From Neorhizobium vignae (GTDB lineage: Bacteria; Pseudomonadota; Alphaproteobacteria; Rhizobiales; Rhizobiaceae), in NCBI RefSeq assembly GCF_000732195.1, contig NZ_JNNU01000035.1, forward strand, positions 1 to 37,000: 37,000 nucleotides of DNA, given 5' to 3'. Under the pieces are notes generated by a model. The model made no database searches, was not told where the DNA came from, and saw only the letters and a list, made by a program, of their open reading frames with translations. A program made the position numbers and the translations under genes. This document shows positions 15,643 through 23,970 of this stretch, one piece after another (position 1 is the stretch's first letter; each line of letters starts with the position of its first letter).

Positions 15643-17481
15643 TTATTTCGTCACACTTTGCCTTAGAGTTTGGCAAACCCTCAACGTATCCGCAGGTGCT
15701 GTTGGCTGATACAATTCTTGAACACGGCTCACATCATAGCCACCTGCGCCTTCCGCAGTCCTCCACGCACCGATTTGCTGGTATTTTTCCGGAAAGGCGG
15801 ATCCAAGGCTTGCCATGAGTTCTGTCGGAATGCGGCGCGGACCATCGGGTTCAAGCAAGACCCAGGCCTTCGCGATCTCTTCACACGGCACGCGGTCCAA
15901 CGCCGCTCTAGCAAGTTGCAAACTACCGGGATAGCCGCCGATAATCCAAGCTAGGCCGACACTTTTAGCTCCGATTGCATAAAGAATACCCGGCGACTGC
16001 CCCGATAGATCAATGACGGGAGTGCCAAGGCGAAAGCCCCCGTTTTGAACGGTCGCTAAGGCGTCGTTTATATAAGAGGCGTACCCAGATGAGAGTATTA
16101 GGGACGATCGTTCGGGGCCGATTTCAACAGTGGTTTGGTTGAGCCTGAGGGGTTGAGGTTGCCGCTGAGGTTGCTCCAGTCCCGTCTGTAGAAGGATGGC
16201 CGTAACGGCTTGGGTAGCAAGCACAAGCGGTTGCACAAAGGACCAGGACATACGTGCACGAACAACAGGTCCCAACAGCGTTAGGCCGGCAAGCAGCCAA
16301 AATATGCCTACCCAGGCTCCGTTCTCCCAGTAGTTCCTGTTGGTTCCAAACGCATAGATATGAGGCATCACTGTAAAAATGATGGCCATGGCCCACTGTG
16401 GCGCGGAGATACTTCTCCACGGCGCTGGTGCCTCGGAAAACAGAGCGGTAAGGACAGCGGCAAGTACGAGTCCAAACGTCAGCAGCCCCTCAAATTGCCC
16501 CAAGCCGGCGGTTTTGTGTATTTGGCCGGTCACCAACAACGCGGTTATTGAAAGGAAGAAAACAGAAAGCCCTAAGGATACTAGCGCGGGCCCCGGTTTT
16601 GCGGATTGCGCGGTGCGAATCGCGAAAAATGTTACGACGGCAACGAATAGGATAGCCAGTTTGCTTGGTGTTCGGAGTCGGAAGCTGTCGATACGCAAGA
16701 TTTGGTCTGCAGTATGACCACTACCTATAAGGTGGGCGAAATCGACTGACAATAATAGCCGTTTTGCAAACCCCAACAGCGATCCGTCGATTATCAACGC
16801 GCTAAGAAGGAGCAACCCCAAGACGGTTGCGAGGGAAAACGAAATCAGCCGAGCCGATAGCTTGCGTGAGGCCAGGAGGCAAAGGAAAACAACGACAGCC
16901 AATGCGCCTGCCGTACTGGGCTTTGCCATGAAGGCCAACCAGCCCCCTATCGCGATTATTATCCACCCACCGACGCTTCTGAAGGTGAAAGCCTTGTCGG
17001 CCAGAAGCAGGCCAATGCTTGTGATCAGCAGAGCCTGAAACCCAAGACTGTTATAGCTTGGCGTCGGTAACCAGGTGTTAAATAGGATCAGGGTGCTCGT
17101 GGCTAGTCCTGCGGCAGTCGTATGCAAGGCGATACGAGCCTCGCGAACTTCCGGAGCGAGCGAAGACAGTAAGGTATAGGCCAGCCCCCATCCCAACCCG
17201 AAGGTGAGTACAATATTAGCTTGCCTAAGTGCGGAAATATCGCCGCCCAGCAGGACATAAAGTGGATGATAGATAAAGCCGAACTGCGTTGCGGACACAT
17301 CATAGATGAACGGATCCGCAATCCATACTAAGTAGAAACTCTCATCAGTGAAGTCGATTCCATAGGAACTGTATGTGAGAAGCCAGCCCAAAAGCAGGAA
17401 CGTTCCCATCGCCGAAAGGCCAGACATGACAGATCGCGAGATCGCAACAACGGTTTTCTCGTTTTCTTCTTTTGCGTTCAC
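15643..17481 (-). CDS. Polytopic membrane protein, GT-C-like
   Basis: A 612-residue inner-membrane protein with roughly eleven hydrophobic helices across residues 18-440 and a soluble C-terminal domain of about 170 residues. The first loop after helix 1 carries D43-F-T-D46-E47 (GIDFTDESFYL), the position where GT-C glycosyltransferases using lipid-phosphate donors keep their catalytic acidic residues. In a Gtr system it would be the periplasmic transferase (GtrC role) moving the flipped sugar to the polysaccharide. The start is GTG 17481 with a weak ribosome site. It is the first gene of the minus-strand block; specific family assignment is not possible by eye. Confidence 0.75.
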   Translation of the reverse strand: MNAKEENEKTVVAISRSVMSGLSAMGTFLLLGWLLTYSSYGIDFTDESFYLVWIADPFIYDVSATQFGFIYHPLYVLLGGDISALRQANIVLTFGLGWGLAYTLLSSLAPEVREARIALHTTAAGLATSTLILFNTWLPTPSYNSLGFQALLITSIGLLLADKAFTFRSVGGWIIIAIGGWLAFMAKPSTAGALAVVVFLCLLASRKLSARLISFSLATVLGLLLLSALIIDGSLLGFAKRLLLSVDFAHLIGSGHTADQILRIDSFRLRTPSKLAILFVAVVTFFAIRTAQSAKPGPALVSLGLSVFFLSITALLVTGQIHKTAGLGQFEGLLTFGLVLAAVLTALFSEAPAPWRSISAPQWAMAIIFTVMPHIYAFGTNRNYWENGAWVGIFWLLAGLTLLGPVVRARMSWSFVQPLVLATQAVTAILLQTGLEQPQRQPQPLRLNQTTVEIGPERSSLILSSGYASYINDALATVQNGGFRLGTPVIDLSGQSPGILYAIGAKSVGLAWIIGGYPGSLQLARAALDRVPCEEIAKAWVLLEPDGPRRIPTELMASLGSAFPEKYQQIGAWRTAEGAGGYDVSRVQELYQPTAPADTLRVCQTLRQSVTK

Positions 17482-17742
17482 CTAGTACAACTCACCCGCA
17501 ATTGTAGCCGCTAGTGGGCTCGGAGAAGCGTGCCTAGAGCCCCGCACCGTCAATAGGTTACCTTTTTGGTCTAGGTCAAGCCGGACACTAGGTCCTACTT
17601 TTTGGGAATGAACTGATATCCTTTGCGCCGCACCGGGTTTGCGACTGTTCGGATACGTACAGCTTCTCGGAAATAAGCGCTATCCGCGATCATGCTGTTC
17701 AGGACACTGAGAGGCTTCCTTGCTATTGAGGTGATAGCGGCT

Positions 17743-18030
17743 TTAACTGGTTTCCTGCATCTTGCAGCCAATGCCGAAAGTCACTGAAGGTTGCCGTGAG
17801 GCGTGCAGAGCGGCGAGATACAGCGCTGTCCTGATAGTGGCCCGCCGCCTCCAATGACCCGCTTGGCTTTGGCCGCTATCGCGAGCGATCGGTGCAAGAC
17901 CAGCCAGCGCCGCGATCTTTCTCCGATCAGCCGTACCGATTACCAATTGACGGCGTCGGGTAATCTGCGCGAGCAACGCCTTGGACCTGGAGTTGGATTG
18001 ACACGGCCAGATGCTGACTTGGTTCAACAT
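17743..18030 (-). pseudogene. IS110-family transposase C-terminal fragment
   Basis: About 95 codons retain the C-terminal Transposase_20 signature (KIAALAGLAPIARDSG followed by G-x-W-R-R-R-A-x-I-R-T-A-L-Y-L-A-AL). The N-terminal DEDD catalytic domain is absent, so this is a dead remnant. It differs from the intact IS110-family gene at 34915-35949. The flanks 17482-17742 and 18031-18308 hold nothing else I recognise. Confidence 0.75.
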
Positions 18031-18308
18031 TGACGAACAGGCCCGAAGACACTGTGGAAATGGCTACTCTTTCAGGAAATGGAAAATGGCAGTACCCAAT
18101 GTTAGGAGGTGGGATGCTCCATTAGAGTCCTAGTCCCGGCTGCAAAGCCCATTATCGTTAGCAATTTGCAATGTGGTCACGGGTCATTCAGTAGAAGCGG
18201 AAGCAGTTGCGTTGACCGTCACTTCGCTGCGCGGTCTCTGGGAATAGGCATCGAATATCTGGAGCGATAGAGAGTATTCCGGGGCCTTTGAGGCCTTCGC
18301 AACTAGTG

Positions 18309-19076
18309 TCAATGGAGAAGATCGCGCCAAGGAAACCCCAGCGCCCGAGCAGTACGCTTAGCCGGCGCAGCGGACAGCCCTACCAGTACTTTCTTAACCT
18401 CGGCTGTTGACCCTGCCTTCTGGATGGGGGCCAGCCCGCTTCTAAAGAAATTGAAGGCTTCTGCTTTACGGGGCTGACTCATGTCAGCGTCGTAGAACCC
18501 GTTTTCAAAGGGCACCAATAGATTGGCTTGAGCGATGAACGGGGCATCTATGGCGGGAACCTCAAGGCGTTCTCGCAAAATCGCCAACGTGAACCTGTTG
18601 TGTCCAACTAAATCGCCGAGAACCCTGGCTGCTTTCAAAATCACATCTGGCGAGTATTCATCGACATCTTCAGGCGCTAGATTATATGTCCTGACGGCAT
18701 TCGTCCGTAAGAAGACAATGTGGCGCGCCGCCTTACAATGAGCCCTTAATCGTTCGAAGCGACGCGCGTATCTTTCGCTGATCTCCCGGATGCTGATCCC
18801 CGGATTCAGGTCGTGCTCATGAGGGAAGCGCATGGCATATCTTGTGATGTAGTAAGAAGTTACGCTTGCGGCGTCTGCATCTATGGGGGACGGCTCGAAA
18901 TCCTTTAGGCTGTCGATAGAGAACTCGTCAATGAAATCGAGAAGGCGCGAGAAGCGGAAGCTATTTACCCAATCTATCGGGTAAGAGCCTTTCTGAATCC
19001 CGATCTTTCTAAGAGTCCAACTTACGTAACAGTTGTAACCCATAGATACTATTAGCGTCCCGCCCATTCCAAGCAC
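18309..19076 (-). CDS. DUF1796-family putative papain-like cysteine peptidase
   Basis: A protein of about 255 residues beginning near the conserved SMGYNCYVSWTLRKIGIQKGSYPIDWV segment: a Cys following G-x-N and a downstream P-x-DW motif, as in DUF1796 proteins annotated as putative papain-like cysteine peptidases. Later blocks include HIVFLRTNAVR and NRFTLAILRE. Such genes often sit near polysaccharide loci. Start is uncertain: GTG 19076 has GGAGG five bases upstream; ATG 19067 or ATG nine codons further in are alternatives; the longer frame opening with TTG at 19103 is unlikely. Substrate and localisation are unknown; no signal peptide is seen. Confidence 0.75.
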   Translation of the reverse strand: MLGMGGTLIVSMGYNCYVSWTLRKIGIQKGSYPIDWVNSFRFSRLLDFIDEFSIDSLKDFEPSPIDADAASVTSYYITRYAMRFPHEHDLNPGISIREISERYARRFERLRAHCKAARHIVFLRTNAVRTYNLAPEDVDEYSPDVILKAARVLGDLVGHNRFTLAILRERLEVPAIDAPFIAQANLLVPFENGFYDADMSQPRKAEAFNFFRSGLAPIQKAGSTAEVKKVLVGLSAAPAKRTARALGFPWRDLLH

Positions 19077-19431
19077 GCTCTCCTCCGTTGAAGACCCCTG
19101 CAATACACTCCGATTGGGCAGCGTTCAAGCCCACGCCTTCGGTTCACCGGTGCTTTGCGCCTGTCGCCCCTGACGACCGTTGCCTCGCCATCTCTTACGG
19201 CTACGAGATCGAGCAATCGTAGACGAAGTCGGATATCCTTGCAGCCTTCATTGACTCGCGATTCTGTAGCCGCCCGGATCTCCGCGGGACAGTACGACGA
19301 TCAGGATGAGATCCCACGTAAATTGCTGTTTCGCGCTGCGCGGCGTGATGACGCTCATAGAAAAATCCTTTGGCATTGATGTTGGTGAAAGGAACCGGCA
19401 TAAGCAAAGGTCTTCTTATGCGGGATTTTCG
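19077..19431. other. Intergenic, nothing recognised
   Basis: Spacer between the DUF1796 gene and the broken acyltransferase. Short frames on both strands lack family features and ribosome sites. It may contain divergent promoters, but I could not identify boxes with confidence. Confidence 0.4.
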
Positions 19432-19808
19432 ATGAGCTACGGGACGGTTGTTGAACCGCGCAATAACATCCGTCTTCCGGTTCTGGATTGCCTGCGCGGA
19501 TGGGGGCCACTTTCGTGGTACTTTATCACGTGTTCTCCGAAGGCTTGCCCGTCACTGCAGCTAGTGGCGAATTTCTGCGTCATCTATTGCCCTTCAACGG
19601 CCCGTTCGCGGTGCTGATCTTTTTTACGGTATCGGGGATCTCGCTATCGATCGGGTATCTGGCGACGCACGACAACAGCATCCTCATAGCGAACGCTGCT
19701 TCGAGATACTTCCGGTTAGCCATTCCTATCCTGGCCCTCTGCCTGGCAGTGCACGCAGCAATCGAGTTCGGGCTGTTGGCTCCTGCGGATCAGAGAATGG
19801 CGCCGTGA
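19432..19808 (+). pseudogene. Acyltransferase-3 (OafA-like), frameshifted and truncated
   Basis: Opens with RLPVLDCLRGW, the N-terminal signature of membrane acyltransferase-3 proteins, then continues one frame away as ATFVVLYHVFSEG, where the family histidine is expected. The break falls at a run of five G residues (19502-19506); one added G would restore W-G-A-T-F-V-V-L-Y-H. Downstream hydrophobic stretches (FAVLIFFTVSGISLSIGYL and YFRLAIPILALCLAVHA) fit helices 2-3, and the frame then stops at 19808, about a quarter of the usual 350-400 residues. The IS relic that starts at 19836 probably marks the deletion or insertion that removed the rest. Confidence 0.75.
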
Positions 19809-19835
19809 GATCGCATTCTCAACTTTGACACGACA

Positions 19836-19900
19836 CTAGGCCGGATCGACATTCAGGATTCCCATAGGTGCAACAGCTCTGCAGTCAAGGTGTTCAACCG
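19836..19900 (+). repeat. IS relic: IS5-type end joined to IS1111-type end
   Basis: 65 bp matching 34622-34686 at 61 positions. The first part (GGCCGGATCGACATTCA, 19839-19855) equals the terminal inverted repeat of the IS5-family element at 34625-36858; the next part (CAACAGCTCTGCAG and onward) equals the outer end of the IS110-family element nested in it. Similarity stops at 19900. The sequence to 20136 contains no recognised gene. Confidence 0.8.
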
Positions 19901-20136
19901 CGCCTTAATTTCGGCAAAGACGTTATCTTCTTGTTCGACGGCAAGACCACTTCCGGTGGACCGGGCGTCAGGCTTCGATGACTTCGCGGCGAGGCGCGCG
20001 TCACCACCGACTCTGCCAGGGCGCGCAGACGTCGCATACTTGCGCGAGATCGCTAGCTTCGGCAGCCCTTTCCACGCCAAGCTGATGGAACCATTCGATC
20101 CATTCCGGGTTCTGGTGCGGGAATAGGAGTACCGAA

Positions 20137-20667
20137 ATGAAAAAGATGATCATCACCACCGCACTCTTGCTTGCGGCATCAACGACCGCCTTTGCGCAGT
20201 CGACTGCGGAGAAAACCGGCGCAAATTCGCTTGTCGGCAGGGCGCCGTCGACAGAGGACTTCGTCATGCAGGTATCCGCCAGCGACATGTTCGAAATCGA
20301 GTCGAGCAAGCTTGCGGTTCAGAAGGGCGATGAGCCAACCAAAGCTTTCGCGCGACAGATGATCACCGATCACGAGAAGACGAGTGCTGAGCTCAAGGCG
20401 CTACTCGCCGGCAGTAAGGTCAAAGGGATCCCCGTCACAACGCTGACGAAAGATCACAAGGAAGAGGTTGATGGCCTCGCAAAACTTTCCGGCGCCGAGT
20501 TCAAGGAGGAGTACTTCGATGATCAGGTCGACGCTCACGAGGATGCGGTTGACCTCTTCAAGCGTTATGCGGAGGGCGGGGAGAATGCCGATCTGAAGGC
20601 ATGGGCCGCGAAGACCCTTCCGGCGCTCGAACACCACTACAAGATGGCTCAGGATCTGGAAAAGTAG
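20137..20667 (+). CDS. Exported DUF4142 protein
   Basis: A 176-residue protein with a Sec signal peptide (KKMIITTALLLAASTTAFA, cleavage expected after residue 20) and a DUF4142 domain, a ferritin-like helical fold: DFVMQVSASDMFEIESSKLA, KAFARQMITDHEKTSAELKAL, FDDQVDAHEDAVDLFKRY and LKAWAAKTLPALEHHYKMAQDL. Histidines and glutamates in the helices resemble those of the family, but metal binding is not proven. Many rhizobial periplasmic DUF4142 proteins are stress related. TAGGAG eight bases before ATG supports the start. It stands alone between accessory DNA and the core block. Confidence 0.88.
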   Translation: MKKMIITTALLLAASTTAFAQSTAEKTGANSLVGRAPSTEDFVMQVSASDMFEIESSKLAVQKGDEPTKAFARQMITDHEKTSAELKALLAGSKVKGIPVTTLTKDHKEEVDGLAKLSGAEFKEEYFDDQVDAHEDAVDLFKRYAEGGENADLKAWAAKTLPALEHHYKMAQDLEK

Positions 20668-20822
20668 GCCGCATCTTCTGCGCCTGGTCTGTCGACCAAG
20701 CCGCGACAATACACCATTAGCAGCTTAGCTTTGTCAGTGGCCACGGATGTACTGGCGCCAGTGGGATGCAAGGAAAGAGGTCGGTGCGATTAATTTCGGC
20801 CGGCCTTTTTGCTGTGGTTTCC

Positions 20823-21200
20823 CTACCTCAGCACTCCAGTCGCCAACGCCCTTTGAATGCCGCGTACGTCCGTGCCCTTCTTCAGAGTCTTGGCTATTGG
20901 GGTGCTGGAGCCGGAGACCCAAATCTTGAGCTCAGAATCGAGATCGAACGTTCCAGCCGTCTCAACCGAGAAGCGGGTGATGGCCTTATACGGGATAGAG
21001 GTGTAGTCGACTTTGCTACCGGTCAAGCCCTGGATGTCGACGAGAATGATACGGGACTGAGTGAAGACAAAGAAATCGCGAATTACCTTGAAGGCCAGTT
21101 GCGGCGTTTCACCCTCGATCAGGACCCCGTCTAGACGGCGCTTCAGATCATTGGGGTCTACCGTCGATCCATGTCCGAGAAGGCCATCAAAGATGCCCAT
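20823..21200 (-). CDS. Bacterial PH-domain protein
   Basis: A 125-residue protein matching single-domain bacterial pleckstrin-homology proteins: MGIFDGLLGHGS, LDGVLIEGETPQLAFKVIRDFFVFTQSRIILVD with the F-T-x-x-R-I-I-L-V-D strand pair, and YTSIPYKAITRFSVETAGTFDLDSELKIWV. Function of the family is not settled; oligomeric structural roles are suggested. ATG 21200 is chosen (homologues start MGIF); ATG 21209 three codons upstream is possible. It lies convergent with the DUF4142 gene. Confidence 0.85.
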   Translation of the reverse strand: MGIFDGLLGHGSTVDPNDLKRRLDGVLIEGETPQLAFKVIRDFFVFTQSRIILVDIQGLTGSKVDYTSIPYKAITRFSVETAGTFDLDSELKIWVSGSSTPIAKTLKKGTDVRGIQRALATGVLR

Positions 21201-21282
21201 ATCACCCATCCCTCGTTCTTCCTGAAGGTAGGGGTGAAGCGCGCCGCCGGCAAGGCCGCCCGTCGCATCGATAGTCAGTCTC

Positions 21283-21358
21283 GTGTTGCAACGTGTTGCA
21301 CAGACTTGTTTGCAACACCTACACACCCGCTGAAATCATTGGGAATCTTTTGCAACAC
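21283..21358. repeat. Four TTGCAACAC motifs in both orientations
   Basis: GTGTTGCAA at 21283-21291, GTGTTGCAC (one mismatch) at 21293-21301, and TTGCAACAC at 21310-21318 and 21350-21358, all between the PH-domain gene and the 3' end of tRNA-Phe. This could be an operator for the PH gene or a remnant of a recombination or attachment region. Confidence 0.55.
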
Positions 21359-21414
21359 GGACGCAAAACGCTGAAAAGCGCTGACGCGCCAAGAACTTGA
21401 TTTTTTTTGAAAAA

Positions 21415-21490
21415 TGGTGCCCGGAGGCGGATTTGAACCACCGACACGCGGATTTTCAATCCGCTGCTCTACCAACTGAGCTATCCGGGC
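21415..21490 (-). tRNA. tRNA-Phe (GAA)
   Basis: A 76-nt cloverleaf on the minus strand, acceptor GCCCGGA pairing with TCCGGGC, D-loop AGCTCAGTTGGTAGAGC, anticodon GAA (complement of 21455-21457), T-loop GGTTCAAATC and an encoded CCA at 21417-21415. The 3' end points left, toward accessory DNA. Confidence 0.97.
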
Positions 21491-21655
21491 ATCGAGGCCT
21501 ATGAAGCCTTCCGGTCGGGACCGGCGGGGGCGTTTCCCCCGGAGCGAGCGGGGTTATAACATCTTGTTCGGCCATGTCCAGCGCCAGAGCCCACTTTTTT
21601 GACAGGTTTGCGAAAATCGCGATTTCCTGAACAAAAACAGGCGCGACCTGCCGGC

Positions 21656-21865
21656 TTAATCGTCCGAACTGTCGGCCTTGGTCTCGTCGTCGGAGACAGG
21701 AATGGCGTAGGCGCCCGTCAGCCAGCGTGACAGGTCCAGCGTGCGGCAGCGGTCGGAGCAGAAGGGATAGTGGTCGCGCGCCGACGGCTTGCCGCACTCC
21801 GGGCAGGGCCTCGTCTTCCGGAGCGGCTCGACCTTGCCGCCCGTCTTGATCGGTTCTGATGTCAT
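21656..21865 (-). CDS. yacG: DNA gyrase inhibitor YacG
   Basis: A 69-residue zinc-ribbon protein with CPECG, then FCSDRCRTLDLSRWL, giving the four zinc cysteines and the typical C-terminal helix of YacG, which binds GyrB and inhibits gyrase in E. coli. ATG 21865 is preceded by AAGGAG. It follows maf at a distance of about 130 bp, the usual rhizobial arrangement. Confidence 0.93.
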   Translation of the reverse strand: MTSEPIKTGGKVEPLRKTRPCPECGKPSARDHYPFCSDRCRTLDLSRWLTGAYAIPVSDDETKADSSDD

Positions 21866-21994
21866 CTTTGAATACTCCTTTCTACAGGGGGCATGGCGCA
21901 TTCGGCAGCTTTCCAACGCCGATGAGGCCCTGCGGCCTGGCCGGAGCACCTTTCGGCTTGCTAGATCGGCCTGCGCCGTCCGAACCCGCCTCTT

Positions 21995-22615
21995 TCAGCC
22001 CTCGGGCCACGCCGCCGCCACGTCGAAGCCCTCGCCGGCCAGAAGGCCGGTCACCTCGAAAAGCGGCAGGCCGACGACATTGGTGTAGGAGCCGACGAGT
22101 TTCTGGACGAACGATCCGGCAATACCCTGGATCGCGTAGGCGCCTGCCTTGCCGCGCCATTGCCCGGACGCGATATAGTTTTCGATCTCGCGGCTGGAAA
22201 GCCGCTTGAAGCGCACCTTGGTCTGCACCACCTTCTGGCGGAACTGGCCGCCGGGGGTGATGAGGCAGATGCCGGTATAGACCCAGTGGCCGCGTCCCGA
22301 AAGCAGGTGCAGGGCGGACGAAGCCTCCTGCGTATATTCGGTCTTTTCGAGAATGCGGCGGCCCACGGCGACGACCGTGTCGGCGGACAGGATATAGCTG
22401 TGCCGCCAGGCCGGATCGTTTCTGATCCCCGCCAACGCCGCTTCGGCCTTTTCGGTCGAAAGCCTGCGGGCAAGCGAACGCGGATGTTCGGATTTCTTCG
22501 GCGTCTCGTCGATATCCATCGGCATCAGCCGCGCCGGCGTAATGCCGGCCTGGTTGAGGAGGTCGAGGCGGCGCGGAGAACCGGAGGCCAGTATCAGCTT
22601 TTGTTCCAGCGCCAT
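21995..22615 (-). CDS. maf: Maf-family nucleoside triphosphate pyrophosphatase
   Basis: A 206-residue Maf/Ham1-fold enzyme with LILASGSPRRLDLL at the start, E-K-A and the LSADTVVAVGRRILEKT block, and the GKAGAYAIQGIAGSFV segment near 155-170, which together form the active site. Maf enzymes hydrolyse non-canonical or modified nucleotides. It lies 25 bp after infA and is likely in the same operon. Confidence 0.94.
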   Translation of the reverse strand: MALEQKLILASGSPRRLDLLNQAGITPARLMPMDIDETPKKSEHPRSLARRLSTEKAEAALAGIRNDPAWRHSYILSADTVVAVGRRILEKTEYTQEASSALHLLSGRGHWVYTGICLITPGGQFRQKVVQTKVRFKRLSSREIENYIASGQWRGKAGAYAIQGIAGSFVQKLVGSYTNVVGLPLFEVTGLLAGEGFDVAAAWPEG

Positions 22616-22640
22616 GAGAGCCCGCCGCGAATGATGAGGA

Positions 22641-22859
22641 TTACTTGAAGCGGTAGGTGATGCGGCCCTTGGTCAGGTCGTAAGGTGTCATTTCGACGAG
22701 CACCTTGTCGCCGGCCAGAACGCGGATACGGTTCTTGCGCATGCGGCCGGCGGTGTGGGCAATGATCTCGTGTTCGTTTTCCAGCTTCACGCGAAACGTC
22801 GCGTTGGGCAGGAGTTCGGTCACGACGCCCGGGAATTCGAGGACTTCTTCTTTAGCCAT
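22641..22859 (-). CDS. infA: Translation initiation factor IF-1
   Basis: A 72-residue OB-fold protein with the full IF-1 signature (MAKEEVLEFPGVV, NATFRVKLENEHEIIAHTAGRMRKNRIRVLAGDKV, YDLTKGRITYRFK). It binds the 30S A site during initiation. Exact family length; a 150-bp leader separates it from the phosphatase gene. Confidence 0.98.
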   Translation of the reverse strand: MAKEEVLEFPGVVTELLPNATFRVKLENEHEIIAHTAGRMRKNRIRVLAGDKVLVEMTPYDLTKGRITYRFK

Positions 22860-23011
22860 CTATAGTTTTTCTTCCTGTGTTGGGTTGGGCCGGCGACGCT
22901 TTTCGCGCCCGCCCGGAAATTTGCGCGGAAACTACACAATCATGTCCGCTTTGTGAACCTCGCTTGAGCGCTATTCTCAATGTCGTTTCAAGCGGCCTGC
23001 GACGAGCGGTT

Positions 23012-23491
23012 TCAGGCGGTCTCGGCCGGATGCCGGCTGATGCCGGAAAGGCGCTCGTCGATCAACTTCCAGAGATGGTCGCGAACCTCCCGATAAGCAT
23101 CCAGCATCTGATCGCGGGTGCCTGTCGCAGCGGTCGGGTCCATGGTCGGCCAGTAGACCACGTCCACGGCATTTGAACGGGTCAGTTCCAGCGCGGCATG
23201 GTGGGCTTCCGGCGTCAGCGTGACGATCAGGTCGAAAAAATCGTCCTCGAGCTCCTCCAGCGTACGCGGCTGATGGCGGCCGATCGAAAGCCCGACCTCC
23301 TCCAGTACCGCATCCACGAAGGGATCGCGCTCGCCGGAACGCACGCCCGCCGACTGGACGTAGATATCGGGTGGCAGCAGTCGCTTTGCAATGGCCTCCG
23401 CCATCGGCGAACGGATGACGTTGAAGCCGCACATGAAGAGAACGGCGCCCGGCCTTTTGGCTTTTGTCTCCGGGGCGAGCACGGCTTCCAT
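23012..23491 (-). CDS. Low-molecular-weight phosphatase/arsenate reductase-like
   Basis: A 159-residue protein with the P-loop CGFNVIRS (C21 to R27, C-x5-R) of low-molecular-weight tyrosine phosphatases and their arsenate-reductase relatives, and an acidic YWPTMDP segment near the position of the general acid aspartate. ATG 23491, two bases after the UPF0262 stop, is preferred; a TTG at 23497 is possible. Located in the conserved rhizobial hisD-UPF0262-phosphatase-infA cluster. Confidence 0.87.
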   Translation of the reverse strand: MEAVLAPETKAKRPGAVLFMCGFNVIRSPMAEAIAKRLLPPDIYVQSAGVRSGERDPFVDAVLEEVGLSIGRHQPRTLEELEDDFFDLIVTLTPEAHHAALELTRSNAVDVVYWPTMDPTAATGTRDQMLDAYREVRDHLWKLIDERLSGISRHPAETA

Positions 23492-23493
23492 GC

Positions 23494-23967
23494 TCAACCA
23501 CGCCAGTAGAGCACGCAGACCAGCGTGAAGAGCCGCCGCGCGGTATCGAAATCGACGCGGATCTTGCCGTCCAGCCGGTCCATCAGCGTCTGCGAGCCTT
23601 CGTTGTGTACCCCGCGGCGGCCCATGTCGATCGCCTCGATGCGGCTCGGGGTCGAGGAGCGGATCGCCTCGTAATAGCTCTCGCAGATCATGAAGTAATC
23701 CTTGATGATCCGCCGGAAGGGGGTCAGCGACAGGATGTGGGTCGCGACCTGCTCGCCCTGGTCCGTGGTGATGCCGAGCACCAGCTTGGCATCGACGAGC
23801 GAGAGTTTCAGCTTGTAGGGGCCGCCGGCATGGCCGAGCGGCTCGAAGGAGTTTTCCTCGACGAGGTCGAAGATGGCGACCGCCCGCTCGTGTTCCACAT
23901 CGGGCGTCGAGCGCCCGATCGAGTCGTCCAGAACGACATCGCAGAGACGGTAGACCGCGGACCCCAT
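23494..23967 (-). CDS. UPF0262 family protein
   Basis: A 157-residue protein with the near-invariant UPF0262 start RLCDVVLDDSIGRSTPDVEHERAVAI and the later ITTDQGEQVATHILSLTPFRRIIKDYFMICESYYEAIR. Biochemical function is unknown. It follows hisD by three bases and is followed by the phosphatase gene at two bases, so the three are co-transcribed. Confidence 0.95.
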   Translation of the reverse strand: MGSAVYRLCDVVLDDSIGRSTPDVEHERAVAIFDLVEENSFEPLGHAGGPYKLKLSLVDAKLVLGITTDQGEQVATHILSLTPFRRIIKDYFMICESYYEAIRSSTPSRIEAIDMGRRGVHNEGSQTLMDRLDGKIRVDFDTARRLFTLVCVLYWRG

Positions 23968-23970
23968 CCG

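Noticed and set aside
15446..15676. 76-codon minus-strand frame after the GT-C-like gene
   Set aside because: It overlaps the upstream gene, covers a strong hairpin, and shows no known motif or clear ribosome site; a real small gene cannot be excluded.
17743..18030. Treating the IS110 fragment as a copy of the 34.9-kb transposase
   Set aside because: The C-terminal motifs differ clearly (LAPIARDSG versus LTPISNSTGGK), so they belong to different IS110-family lineages.
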